Shown here: piece after piece, positions 11,101 through 22,614 of the stretch
Position numbering within the stretch: position 1 is the stretch's first letter
Layout: every line of letters starts with the position of its first letter
From: Cystobasidium ongulense
Lineage: Eukaryota; Basidiomycota; Cystobasidiomycetes; Cystobasidiales; Cystobasidiaceae
DNA: 64,000 bases
Assembly: GCA_022835595.1 (NCBI GenBank)
Contig: BQUP01000001.1
Span: forward strand, 62,001-126,000
Direction of reading: 5' to 3'
Program-made: the position numbers and the translations under genes
The notes under the pieces: model-generated
What the model was told of the DNA's origin: nothing
Seen by the model: only the letters and a program-made list of their open reading frames with translations
Databases searched by the model: none

Positions 11101-13222
11101 ATTTTACTTAGTGCTTCATGCCAGACTGTTGCTTTCGGTCTAGGTGCGGTAGTAGGTATGCCAGCAGTAAGGAATTTCGCGATATATGCAGCTGGTGCAG
11201 TCGCTATCAATGCTATTTTACAAATCACTATATTTGTCGCTTTTATGACATTAGATCTGAAAAGGATAGAGGTGAGTCTGGTTTTGTTCTTCCCCGCAGT
11301 CCTTTAGTCCGACATGGAAGCAGTATAAGATAAATATGTTTTTGCTTTTGTTCTGCAGTCGTCTCGAGTGGATTGCTTCCCATGCGTAAAGCTAGGCAAT
11401 TCAAGAGACCGCATCTTTGGACATCGAGAGAGCATTGTCGTTCGGTTCATACGTTCGGTATACGCTCCTTTCCTACTCAAGCGCAAGGTTAAATATGCCG
11501 TCATGGCGATCTTTTCTGGCCTCTTCGTCGCTTCTTGGATCTGCACGGATTATATCAACTTGGGTTTAGGTGAGAAATTCGATACCAAAGTCCAAGTGTG
11601 TGATTAGGACGTGTTCTGATATGTTCACCTCGATCTTCTTTGTAGATCAACGTCTCGCATTACCTCGCAAGTCATACCTCATCGATTACTTCAATGATCT
11701 AGATAGTTACTTGCAAGTTGGACCACCGGTCTATTTTGTTGAACAAGGATTAGATCTTACACATCGTCAAGCACAGCAAGAAGTTTGTGGTCGATTTTCA
11801 ACATGTTCAGATTATTCAATTGGGAATATTTTAGAAGCAGAACGTAAAAGATCAGATTCAAGTTATTTAGCTGAACCACCTTCTATTTGGCTAGATGATT
11901 TTTTCCAATGGTTAAATCCAGCATTATCTTCATGCTGTAGAGTCAAGAAAAGGGATACAGATACATTCTGTAAACCTGAAGATTCTGAATTTGCTTGTAA
12001 AGCTTGTTATGAAGATAAAGAAAATGAATGGAATATTACAATGGAAGGATTACCTCAAGGAGAAGAATTTATGAAATATTTAAATCATTGGATTGAATCT
12101 CCTGCTAATGAAGATTGTCCACTTGGTGGAAAAGCTGGATATTCTGCTGCTATTAGTATTGGGGAGACCAAGAGGGCAGGCGAGAATGGAAGCGAGCAAT
12201 CAGAGCAATTCGTTCGAGCTTCACATTTCAGAACGTATCACACCCCACTTAAGAATCAGAACGACTTTATAAATGCATTAGCTTCTGCTAAGAGGATAAG
12301 TGCCGATCCTTCAAAAAGTACAAATGGAGCCAAGATTTTCCCATATAGTATTTTTTACGTTTATTTCGAACAATATGCTAGTATTGTTACTACTACCAGA
12401 GCGGTACTGGCACTTGCCATGGCAGCTGTACTTGCTGTTACTGCTATTATATTGGGATCGTGGAGGACTGGCTTTGTAGTCGTGATTACTGTCTTTATGA
12501 TTGCGATGAATGTACTGGTGAGTTGAGTTTAATGTTCTGCTTCCTGATAAAGATGCGCATTAGCTGAGACTTTCATCCTTGTGGATCATGCTATGTGCAG
12601 GGTATAATGGGCGTTTGGCACATAAGTCTGAATGCGATTTCGTTAGTAAATCTAGTCATCAGCATAGGTATAGGAGTAGAATTTTGTTCACATATAGCAA
12701 GAGCTTTCATGGGAGCAGGATCAGGTATGAATAATTTCGGGGCAGGAGCTGGAGGAGCAGGATTACCACATTCACATCCAGCAGGAGAAAAAGAAAGAGA
12801 TGATAGAGCCTATGCTGCTCTTGTTGATGTTGGAAGTTCAGTATTCTCTGGTATCACAATGACCAAATTAATTGGTATCTCGGTATTAGCTTTAACTAAA
12901 TCTAAGCTGTTAGAGGTAAGTTCTTAATTTCCATATTCTTAGCAGTATTTTGGGAAAAGCGCAGTACTGATGAAACCATTTTGTAATTTCGTGCATACAG
13001 ATCTACTACTTTAGAATGTGGCTCACCCTCATCATTTCAGGCGCATTGCATGGACTCGTTTTCCTCCCCGTTGCGCTCTCATTCCATGGGGGACAAGGAT
13101 TCAGTCTTTTTGGACAGGAAGAGGAAGAGTATATCGCTGAGATAGCCAGGTATAGAGGCAGACCTTTTTATACTGCTGATGATGAAGATGACGAGAGTAT
13201 AGCTTCGGATGATAGATTCTGA
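8131..13222 (+). CDS. NCR1: NPC1/NCR1 sterol transporter of the vacuolar/lysosomal membrane
   Basis: Niemann-Pick C1 family protein moving sterols out of the vacuole or endosome lumen. Exons 8131-11271, 11359-11569, 11646-12517, 12601-12915 and 13001-13222 encode 1586 residues, longer than yeast Ncr1 or human NPC1. A signal peptide precedes the Cys-rich N-terminal sterol-binding domain ([45 protein letters not shown]). The first membrane span is around residues 297-322, followed by a Ser/Arg-rich loop of about 140 residues. The sterol-sensing domain lies around 770-1045 ([31 protein letters not shown]) and is interrupted by an acidic insert ([20 protein letters not shown]). A Cys-rich luminal domain ([21 protein letters not shown]) and the C-terminal RND-like membrane block close the protein. 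All junction phases agree. First exon of 3.1 kb lacks introns. Confidence 0.95.
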
Positions 13223-13671
13223 ACATGCCAACCTCGTCATAATATCTGTTCGCAAAGCTGTGACATGAGCGATCAGACCTGCGAGAGAAGTGGTACTAAG
13301 TGTATCATAGTGAATGAGGAGTTTGCCTTGCATGCATTGTATGATATTGGCCAATTGGTAGACAGTCAATCATACACGGACCACGCGATAAATTGATGTT
13401 ACGGAATCGCCTCGCTATTCGGCCTTTTACGCCTGCTCGCTGTACAGCGCGAAACTTGAGCTTGCATCGGGCAAGGGAAATGGAGCTATCTGATATACAA
13501 CAACAAGTGCTATAAATGCGAACGAAGTGTGCGTGTTGACGGTGATGAAAGGCTGGACAGGCGCTGAGCTGGCGGAAGGTCAGCCTGAAATTGACGGTGT
13601 GTAGACTTGCAAACGTACATCTCGCTCGAGCTGCCGGAATGACTGTTTTCAAGCTGTGGTATGAGTGTGGT
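13223..13671. other. Convergent intergenic region NPC1/MRPL36
   Basis: 449 bp of 3' flanking sequence for two convergent genes. The overlapping minus-strand open frames have no recognisable content. No repeat or RNA gene seen. Confidence 0.6.
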
Positions 13672-14173
13672 TTATCCTTGACGCTAGAGGGACACGCTGA
13701 CTGTCAGCTTCTGATTGTCGACCATATCTGATGGTCCATCCAAGCTGCTCACCTGCTTGTGCTTTGGATCTTTGCTGCAGATGACTGGAGGGTGCGATGG
13801 GATGGGAAGGGCATCGAGAGGCAGGTCAGCGTTGAGCAAGGCGTGGCTGAGCATGCATGCTCGTATCAGGGCGTCTATGCTCACCATACAGCATGCCCTT
13901 CCGTCTGACCACCGAGCATCCGTCGCAGAAAAGCTTCACCGAGGAGCGGACCTTCATTCCTCGCGTTTGCTGCTGGAGGGCGGGCGTTGACGATGATGGG
14001 ATGGATAGCGCATGGCTTGCACTACAGCAGGGACACGTGGATGAGTGCGATGAGGTTGTTGCTGCTGCTGCTGCTGGCCTCTTTGCTATTGAAGACATGG
14101 CTGCCGTCCTTGAAGCTAGCGGTGCAGGCCGAGCGATCAGGCGAGACTGCCTGGAAGCGAGATGGCGGAGCAT
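13672..14173 (-). CDS. RTC6: Mitochondrial large-subunit ribosomal protein bL36m
   Basis: Zinc-ribbon protein of the mitochondrial large ribosomal subunit. Three exons (14173-13885, 13784-13753, 13683-13672) encode 110 residues. The first 72 are a Ser/Ala/Arg-rich targeting sequence; residues 73-110 form the complete 38-residue L36 core: MKVRSSVKLFCDGCSVVRRK, then GMLYVICSKDPKHKQ and RQG. Zinc ligands are the CxxC in FCDGC, the Cys in VICS and the His in KHKQ. The last exon is only 12 nt (Arg-Gln-Gly-stop), recovered because nearly all L36 proteins end KHKQRQG and the sequence after the TAG acceptor at 13684-13685 supplies exactly that. Introns are 100 and 69 nt. Gene is divergent from crtYB with 496 bp between starts. 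Confidence 0.93.
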
Positions 14174-14669
14174 GGTGGACGACGATGAGTGTGTAGCGAC
14201 GAGTGCTGTATCGTATGTATGCGACGATGTGGATGGTGTCGAGCAAGTCTAAAGTGCGTCTCTTAGACCCGACCCGAGTACTGAATTCCCGATCGCCCGT
14301 TCTTCCTCACGTGCTTTTTCTCGCTCTTCTATCTTTCTTCTATCTTTCATCCTGCTCTTGTCGCTCTCCACGCTGGACACGCGCAGATCGCACTCGACCA
14401 CACGCGGCACATCGAGCTGCGCATCAAGACACTCCCCTTGGCTAGCCCTCACTCGCTGCACGATCCCGGTGATCCTGGCTGCCCTGCTGGCTTGCTCTTG
14501 CACGGGTATTCCGCGCAGATCAGTGATTTCGCAGCGAGCAAGCAATCCAGTCAATTAAATAACAAGAGCACACTCCGAGGACAGAGATACACCATCATCA
14601 CTCTCAAGCCCTCAGACATGCTTCATTGGTGAAGAAAGAGCCATCCACCTCTCGACTCTGCGTGCCAAC
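14174..14669. promoter_or_regulatory. Divergent promoter region MRPL36/crtYB
   Basis: 496 bp between start codons. It contains a pyrimidine-rich stretch around 14285-14360 on the crtYB side, a plausible transcription start or leader. No gene seen. Confidence 0.5.
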
Positions 14670-16849
14670 ATGCTGCTCACCTACTGGAGGGTGTGAGTGC
14701 ATTCCATGCTGTATGAGGCGTGCAATCTGGCTGATGCATGCAATCCTCCCCCAGCCACCTCTTCTACACCATCCCACCCACGCTCCTCCTCTTCCTCGTC
14801 CTCCGCCCCCTCCTCAGCCGACGCAACTACTTTTCCATCCTCTTTCACGTCGTGATCGCCACCCTCTACACTTTTCCATGGGACAGCTACATTATCAAGA
14901 ACCATGCTTGGACCTACGCAGACTGGGCAGTCATGTTCACACTCGCAAAAGTCCCTATCGAAGAGGTCTTCTTTTTCATCATCCAGTCCATCTTCACCTC
15001 GCTGCTCTACCTCCTGCTCGGCATGCTAGACACCCCTTCGCAGAACCTTCTCTACCTTTCAGCCTCGTCAAACAGAGTCGTCGCCAGGAGAATCGCGTAC
15101 TCCATCCCCCTCGTCATCCTTCCGTCCCTCGGAATCATAGGCTGGCGTATGGGCATCCCCGAAACAAGCAACTTCTACCTAGGCTGCATATTCTGGTGGA
15201 TCACCCCAGTCATGACCTTCCTCTGGTTCATAGCTGGAGACTATTTCCTCTCACGACGCAATACCTCCCTTCTCACCATTGCAATCCCCACGATCTACCT
15301 TTGCCTCGTAGACACAATAGCTCTCAAAGCGGGAACATGGCACATTACAGAACGCACAAGCACGGGATACTTTGTCTGGCCTGATCTACCTCTTGAAGAG
15401 GCTACTTTCTTCCTCCTCACCAATACACTCCTGACATTTGGAATGTCGGCTTTCGAACGCTCCTTTGCCGTCATCGACGTATTTGGAGACCTCTTGGCAG
15501 CAGACGCTTCTTCTACCTCTGCCTCATCTTTTAACTACAACAGCAAAACAACCTCGAACCCGGGAGCTCTCAATACAGTTGACTTTATCCGATATCTATA
15601 CAAGTCACTCCTTCTACGCGTAGATGGCCTACCAAGAGCTTACAAAGCGCGCATCTCATCGTTTGAACCGACTCAAGCTACCTTAGCCAAACATTCAAAA
15701 TCATTTCACACCGCATCATACATCTTTCCTTCGAACATACGACGTGATTTAGTCATTCTTTACGCCTTCTGCCGTGTCTTGGACGATTTCTGTGATGAAA
15801 GTCCGACACAGGAGGAAGCGAAAAGCTTGATTGACATGAGCAAAGAATGGTTGGATCTTTTGTATTCCCCTTCAACTCCTTTGGAATCACCTCTAGCTAC
15901 AGAGCACAAATCAATAAGCGGTGAAAAGGGAGGAAGATCAACCAAAGACTTTGGTGGAGTAGCTACTTCAGTTCCATCCAATTTCGTTCTATCTACATTC
16001 TTACATAAAAGAGTACCTGAAGAGGCACAATCTGCGTTTTATCTACTATCAACAATATCACATAAAATACCGAGATACCCTTTTGATGATTTAATAGCAG
16101 GATATGAATGGGATTTGGCAGGTCAATTAGAAAGACCTATCCTAACTACTGAAGATCTAGTTGAATATTCAAGATTAGTAGCTAGCTCAGTTGCTGAAAT
16201 GTGCGTTTGGGCAATGTGGGCAAATGAGGGTATCTCTCCTGATCTAAGTAAGGAAGATCAGAAATATGTTTTACAAAAAGCTGCTTCTATGGGAGTCTCT
16301 TTACAAATTACAAATATATCTCGAGACATTAAAGAAGATGCTTCAAAAGGAAGAATTTATATTCCTAAAGAATGGTTTGAAACTTTACCTATACCTGAAA
16401 CTATGGATGATTTAATCTCAACAATTACACCTCCTGATCAAATAAGGGAATTAAAAGCTCGTAAATCAGATTACATTCATCTTTCTCAATGTTCAAAAGA
16501 AAAAACATTACCAAGTGAAAAAGAATTTAGATATCATACTTATTTAAATCAACTTTTAAATCTAGCAGAAAAACATAAAGATGGAACTTCTGATGCTATT
16601 TTGAAATTACCTAGTAGTTGTCAAGCTGGTATTAGAGCTGCTACTGGTGTTTATATAGCTATTGGAAAAGAAATTGAAAATAGAGCCTTTATAATTGATG
16701 GTAGTACCGGGACTAGAGAAGGTGGTGAACGACAAGGAAGTAGATTTGGTAGTAGGGGAAGAGAAAATTTGGAATATGACGGTACTAGGGTATCAATGAC
16801 AAAAGGTCAACGTATCAAAATTGCTCTTAAAGAAGTTTATGGACTTTGA
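14670..16849 (+). CDS. crtYB: Bifunctional lycopene cyclase/phytoene synthase
   Basis: Membrane enzyme of fungal carotenoid synthesis: condenses two geranylgeranyl diphosphates to phytoene and later cyclises lycopene ends. Exons 14670-14692 and 14755-16849 encode 705 residues. The 23-nt first exon gives MLLTYWRV and joins to HLFYTIPPTLLLFLVLRP, matching the family start (YWxVHLLYTLPP). The N-terminal cyclase half has about six membrane spans with PWDSYIIKNHAWTY, PIEEVFFFIIQSI and PLEEATFFLLTN. The synthase half starts near residue 285 and carries the two Asp-rich motifs LDDFCDE (about 350) and ISRDIKEDASKGRIYIP (about 530), plus GYEWDLAG. Base composition changes sharply inside the gene: C-ending codons for the cyclase half, A/T-ending codons for the synthase half. 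No crtI or crtE is in the window. Confidence 0.97.
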
Positions 16850-17550
16850 ATAAAGAGAGAAGAATTCTTTTCATCAACAAAAATCAATCAATTCTGCAAT
16901 AAATTGGCTATCCCCTTTCTTTATTCCAAAATACTATAAAAAGTAAATCAAGCAATGAGACTTGCTAGACCTTTTGTGCCAAAGTGCCCTCAACATAGAA
17001 ATCGAAGTGACCCGAGTCCCTTCGTCAAAAACCGCAACAGTATGCATTCGCGACATACCATCAGTTTCTGCCAAAGTATCAGTCATAGATTCCCGTCTCT
17101 CGCGAGAGAGGCTCGTGTAGTTCTTTCCGTTGCCAGCTGTGTCATGCTCACTTCTCCCTATTGTAGTATAGCTCAATTCAGTTTCCAAGCGCCCTTTCCT
17201 CACGCAATGATTGCAGTCGCTTAGCTATGTGAACACCCATTCTCTAACATTAACATTCTCTTCCACTACTCCAGTCGCATGGCAGGCCCATGTTCTGAAG
17301 TTGCAGATTTGATAGCAGAATGACATATGTTCATTGAACCAAAGTAATACATTGCTCTACAACCTAAAAACGAAATGGTCATTACTTGAAATGCAAGATA
17401 TTCTACTTTTGCTTCATACAAAACGACTGCTTCAGGCGATATAATACTAATAACTCGACTTTGCGTATCTGAGAGAGTTTGAAGGTAACCGACAGCGATC
17501 CAGCGCGTTGTTTTCCCTCTTCATCTAATATTCGCAAAATCGTATTCTAT
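16850..17550. other. Convergent intergenic region crtYB/transporter
   Basis: 701 bp, A/T-rich next to crtYB and mixed beyond. Open frames on both strands around 16934-17224 overlap each other and look like chance. No repeat or RNA gene seen. Confidence 0.6.
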
Positions 17551-19225
17551 TCAAGGTAGAGCATGCGGTAAACTCTGACTTCTATTGTGTCCATTTGATA
17601 TCTTCGCTTCGTCATGTTCTTCCTCTGAATTTGGCGCAGACATTAATAATCCAAAACTAGCTAGAATAAAACCAGATCCAACTAAAGTGAAAAAACTAAG
17701 AGAATTGTAACCGTTCAAAATAGCTATAACTTCATCACTTGCTGCTACTAAGATTAAAGTAAACAAATTGCCAACAGAAGTTACTACTGGTCCCCAATGA
17801 GCTAATAAAATCATAAAACCAGCATTAAAGATGACACCTCCAAAACAAACTCCCATTACTGCGAAATATTCACTAAGATCTTTAGGTAATTCAAAAGGTT
17901 CTATCCTAGTCCAGTGTAAAAATGGTAATGGTATCCAAAATAATGTAAATGTTGTTAAACCTATCATGAATGTTATGACATTTGCATGTGTCATGAATAA
18001 TAATGAAGAATGATAAGATGAATGATGTGTTGATGCATCGTTCATTTCTAATTCTATTTCTTGAAGTTCGGTGTCGAGGTCGGACGGGCCACTATCTTCT
18101 TCGTAGGATGCTTTCAGAACGGCTCCGTTGGCTTCGGGTCCTTCTACTGTAGAGTAGCCATTGTCTATGGGTGAAGATGGTCGGGCGTCGCTGTCCTCGC
18201 CTGGCAATAAACGGGAATAGCTCGCTCGCTTCGTCTTCATAGGTAGAGCTTCTGCTTGAGGTGGCAAGGCAACGTAGCGTTTATACCAGACCTGTACCCA
18301 GTTTTGAAATGCAAAGATAGAAAGAATCAGTAGATCAATATGGTAGTTAATGGAGAGTTTGAGGTAGAATGGTTACTGACCTCGTACAAGCCAACGAGGA
18401 AGCTGGCGAATAATCCAAGAAGATCCCCGAACAATGTCCCTACTTGGCCTTTCTCTTCAGCTATCGCTCTCACTGGTAAGTCACCTTCTGACCCAGCTAG
18501 TGGAGGTGTATCTTCGCTTCCTGAATCGCCATAAGTCATAATCAATACTCCGAGACAAGCTATCCCAACTGCCATTGCAGATCTCAGTTCCCATCTTTCT
18601 GATTTTGACCAGTATATCGATAGTATGTATGCCCAGAAGCTAAGTTCAGTGTAAAGATCAACACGCGAAGAAGGGAAGAAGGAAAGGAAATATAAGTCAG
18701 TCGTCGGTTCCTTCGGGCACGTGCAGAAATACTCGTTACAGAACTCACGCGTTAAGATTGTAGAGGGCTGTCAAGGAAGTCATTGCTGCGTAGGGTATAG
18801 CAGCATACCATACTCCAGCAGGCAGAGCTATAAGCACAGATAAGACTAGCAGCCGCTTTGCGGCAGCTGCAGTGGGGAACGGGCTCTTCGGTCCGACATT
18901 CAGTTGTCCCTTGACAAGTTGCTGCATTTCGTCCAGCATTGGTTTTAGAGGTTGGCGGATAAGCCTGAAGCCGAGGTAGTGGATGGCCCCGAGGATCATG
19001 TAGCTTGAATGGGTGAGATAGAGGAGGAAGAAGGGCTTGCTGTACCCTACGCGGTTCAGGTAGGCTGCGAGTTCGCACTATATGTCGAAGTACAGTAAAA
19101 GTAGTCAGCCGGCAGGAAGATAACGGCTGGGCATTCAGAGGCAACAAGGCACGCACTTGTATGGTGTATGAGACGAGCACTCCTGCAAAGATAGCGTAGG
19201 CTGCTGGCTTTGACAAATGCGCCAT
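17551..19225 (-). CDS. Drug/metabolite superfamily transporter, SLC35F/THI74-like
   Basis: Multi-spanning membrane protein of the EamA/DMT superfamily, closest by motif to the YML018C/THI74 and SLC35F5 group, often vacuolar. Exons 19225-19157, 19077-18749, 18639-18381 and 18291-17551 encode 465 residues. Family-like motifs are GYSKPFFLLYLTHSSYMI in exon 2, then ALPAGVWYAAIPYAAMTSLT, ALYNLNAFWAYILSIYW, WELRSAMAVGIACLGVLIMT and, at the end, FTLVGSGFILASFGLLM. Roughly ten membrane spans are expected. Two polar stretches, one after LIMTYGDSGS and one rich in Ser/Asp/Glu after VWYKRYVALPPQ, are probably cytosolic loops; the second also carries KTKRASYSRLL. Substrate cannot be told from sequence. 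Divergent from MRE11. Confidence 0.8.
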
Positions 19226-19564
19226 GGCAGCTTCCAGTCGCGCTTCAGGTAGTCGTGGCGCAATTGAGGTTCGGATGGCCGCATGCAGGGAGCGTTGTGG
19301 ATGGATGGTGGAAGCGATCTGGTTGATGTATTCTCCTCAGCTAATCATGGCTTCTCTTGCTTCTCGCTCTCTCTCTCTCTCTCGAATTGGTGTCCAGCTG
19401 AAAGAGCAAGATCTCTATTCTTGCTTTCTTATTTCTCTCCCACACATGCAGGAAGACAGGTAGCACAGCCAGGCTGACTATGCCGCCCAAGTGAGTGCAG
19501 CCATGGTATACTGGGTACTTCACACACGCTTACAACGCTCATTGACCGCGTTGAATCTTGTGCA
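19226..19564. promoter_or_regulatory. Divergent promoter region with CT microsatellite
   Basis: 339 bp between the transporter and MRE11 start codons. A (CT)8 run at about 19367-19382 lies within a pyrimidine-rich tract. No gene seen. Confidence 0.5.
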
Positions 19565-22428
19565 ATGACCCACCGCATCCATGTATATAGATCACGCGCG
19601 TCGGCAGCAGCATCAGTTAGCAGCGCAAAAAGCAAAGGCAAGCAGCCAGCATCGACGCAGGATGATGTGGACGACCAGATGGACGAGCTTGACCTCGTAG
19701 AAGACTCGGACTCCGAGGAAGACCAGCAGGATGACGAGCTGGACCTGCCGCCGCCTCTGCACAACCGTCAATCGCAAGCATCATCAGCGTCCACGAGCAG
19801 GCTGAATGGCACGCAGAGACACGACAACGGCAGAGCACCCAGCGCTTCCAGTGATCCAGCTGCAGCTATGCCGACACCCACACTCGGGCCAGACGACGAA
19901 AGCGACGCCGACTGCATCAAAGTGGGGTGTTTCGCCACGCATGCATATTGTGTATATACTGAACTTCGTGCCCGCAGATCCTCGTAGCAACCGACAACCA
20001 CATCGGCTACAATGAAAGAGACCCAGTACGAGGGAGAGACTCTATAGAGACCTTTAGAGAAATCCTCCAGCTCGCTAGAGACCATGAGGTCGACATGCTC
20101 CTCCTCGTCGGCGATCTCTTTCACGAGAACAAGCCTACTAGAGCTTCTCTGCACCAGACTATCGCACTACTACGAGAGTATTGCATGGGATCCAGACCAA
20201 TTGCACTAGAGATTGTATCAGATGTCGGTGTTGGAATCCAGAATGGCTTCGAGTGCGTTTGATATTCGCTGTCTTTGCGTATCTATTCAGCCAATTTATC
20301 GTCCTACTTACCTTCCCTCTAGCTTCCCACCAATCAACTATGAAGATCCCAATTACAATATCGGTCTACCTGTGTTCAGCATTCACGGCAATCACGATGA
20401 TCCACAAGGAGCAGGCCCTGAAGGTGCTCTATGTGCACTCGACATTCTCTCGGCTTCTGGTCTTGTCAATTATTTCGGCCGTCAAGATCTGCCAGGTGAA
20501 GCCACGACCGATGAAGAAGCATTACAATCAGGTATACAAGTGAAACCTGTCTTACTTTCGAAAGGCTCGACCAAATTGGCTATGTATGGTATCGGAAATA
20601 TTCGTGATGAGAGGTTTCATGCCGAGATGAGAAAGAATAGAATATCAATGTTCAGACCCGCTGAAGATGCAGATAGTTGGTTCAACTTGCTTCTAATTCA
20701 TCAAAACCGGTAAGTAGCAGGCACACTTCACCCCTCCTCGTTACGTCTGACGAGCTTTCTTCTGCCTGTTCAGCGTTCCTCACGGCCCAAAATCAAGTGT
20801 CCCAGAAAATGGCTTTGGAGACGAAGTAGATCTTATTTTATGGGGTCACGAACACGACTGTCGGATCGATCCAGAGCCAGTGACTGGTAAAGCTTACTAT
20901 ATCAGTCAACCGGGTTCCTCAGTGGCCACCTCCTTGTCACGCGGTGAATCCGAACCCAAGCACGTTGGTCTCCTTAAGATTCAAGGGAAGCAGTTTCACA
21001 TGGAGAAGATTCGTCTACGTAGCGTTCGACCTTTCGTCATCGACGAAGTCAATTTGGACGAGATTGCAGAAGAAGAAGATATCGCTTTCGAGAATAGAGT
21101 AAAAGTCAATCAATACCTGAAAAAACGAGTAAAAGAACTTATACAAAGAGCAAATACAGAATGGGATGAATTATACGCAGAAGAAGAAGATAAACCACCT
21201 CGGAAACTACCTTTGATTCGTTTAAGAGTCGAATATACAACGCAAGAGATTGGTAACCCTCAAAGATTCGGTCAAGATTTTACAAAGTATGTAGCAAACC
21301 CTAGAGATATAATCCAATTCTCAAGGAAGAAAACTATTACTCGGGGCAAGAAAATTACTATTGATCAACCTGAAGGTATTGATAACGTGGGTAATTTCGA
21401 TGATGAGTTACCCGAAAGGATTGAGAAAGTAAAGGTGGAGACTTTGGTTAGGCAATATCTGGAAGCACAGACTTTGCAGATGCTACACGAAAATGGTATT
21501 GCCCATGCCGTCAATGCATTCGTTGAAAAGGACGATAAACACGCTATCGAGTCGTAAGGACCAAACCCTTCGTTCCGGTGCTTGTATCAACCGCGTTTCA
21601 GTCTGAACTCTTTTCCACTGCAGTTTCATTAACAAGACACTCGATTCGCAAAGAAAACAAATTGAGAGGAGTGAGAGACAAGATCAACGCGATACGGACG
21701 AAGAGATTGAACATGAAATGGCCAATGCAAAGGCCAATCTAGCAAATGAATTCGATGAAAAAGCAAATGCGAAAAAGGTGAGTTGATGAATCTATTGCTC
21801 GTGTATATCCAAGACCGAAAGCGTCCTAACAATGGTATAAAATATATGCATTGATGTATACAATTGTGTTTGAAGAACAAGGGAAAACAACGTCAACCAT
21901 CTGAGGATGAGAATGAATCGGATCAGTCGGAATTCGACAAGATGGATTTTGACGATGACAACGCTAGTGTTGCTAGTGCGCCTAAGACAAAAGGAAAAGC
22001 CAAAGCATCGACAAAGGCCACTACAAGTCGCGGCAAGAAGGCCCTTGTAAGCTTGAGCGAGCGTTTCGTACTTTTGCGCCCAACTGTTTGAATGTTATGC
22101 TGACAGCCGGTTTTTCTTGCACTAGTTTAACGATGATTCAGATGATTCCGATTCTGATGAGGCACCGAAGAAGAAAGCGCCAGCCAAGAAAGCACCGGCC
22201 GCTCGGAAGGCACCAGCTAAAAAGGCTGCGCCTCCTACACAATCGCAACTCAGCTTCGCGCCATCTCGATCTTCTTCGCGAGCCCCTAGCAAGGCTGCTC
22301 CTGCTAGAGGCAGAAAAGTTGCTGCCGCTGGGTCTGATTCTGACGAAGACGGTGGTAAGGTAATCGAACTTGACGAATCGGATAGTGACGAACCACCTCC
22401 AAATAAGACTACCTCTCGACGAAAGTGA
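19565..22428 (+). CDS. MRE11: Double-strand-break repair nuclease Mre11
   Basis: Mn-dependent phosphoesterase of the MRX/MRN complex, acting in nuclear DNA end processing, telomeres and checkpoint signalling. Exons 19565-19921, 19978-20252, 20323-20709, 20774-21553, 21624-21777, 21876-22046, 22126-22428 give 808 residues. Phosphoesterase motifs appear in order: [15 protein letters not shown] (from residue 120), [15 protein letters not shown] (about 163), [17 protein letters not shown] (about 234), [16 protein letters not shown] (about 364) and [13 protein letters not shown]. The capping domain follows, then an acidic/Lys-rich tail ([44 protein letters not shown]) as in other Mre11 C-termini. 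Unusual is a 119-residue acidic N-terminal extension ([20 protein letters not shown]) before the catalytic domain; the true start could be downstream only if another exon were used. Confidence 0.95.
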
Positions 22429-22614
22429 CGACCTTCTGCTATCTACGTAGTGAATTCAATTGAACAACCATGTCCCTTGAGACTGCGTTGTTGTATTGTT
22501 TACGTGAACTCGCCATGCTGAAGGCAGTACAAGGTTTGATCTTTAGACTGAATGACCTTTGTCTGGACTGGATTAGGGTAATGAACTACTTCGCAAACAC
22601 CGTCTCCTTGAAGC

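Noticed and set aside
14626-15384. 252-codon plus-strand reading frame rich in Pro/His
   Set aside because: It overlaps the cyclase half of crtYB in another frame; the Pro/His/Arg content is what C-rich codons give when shifted.
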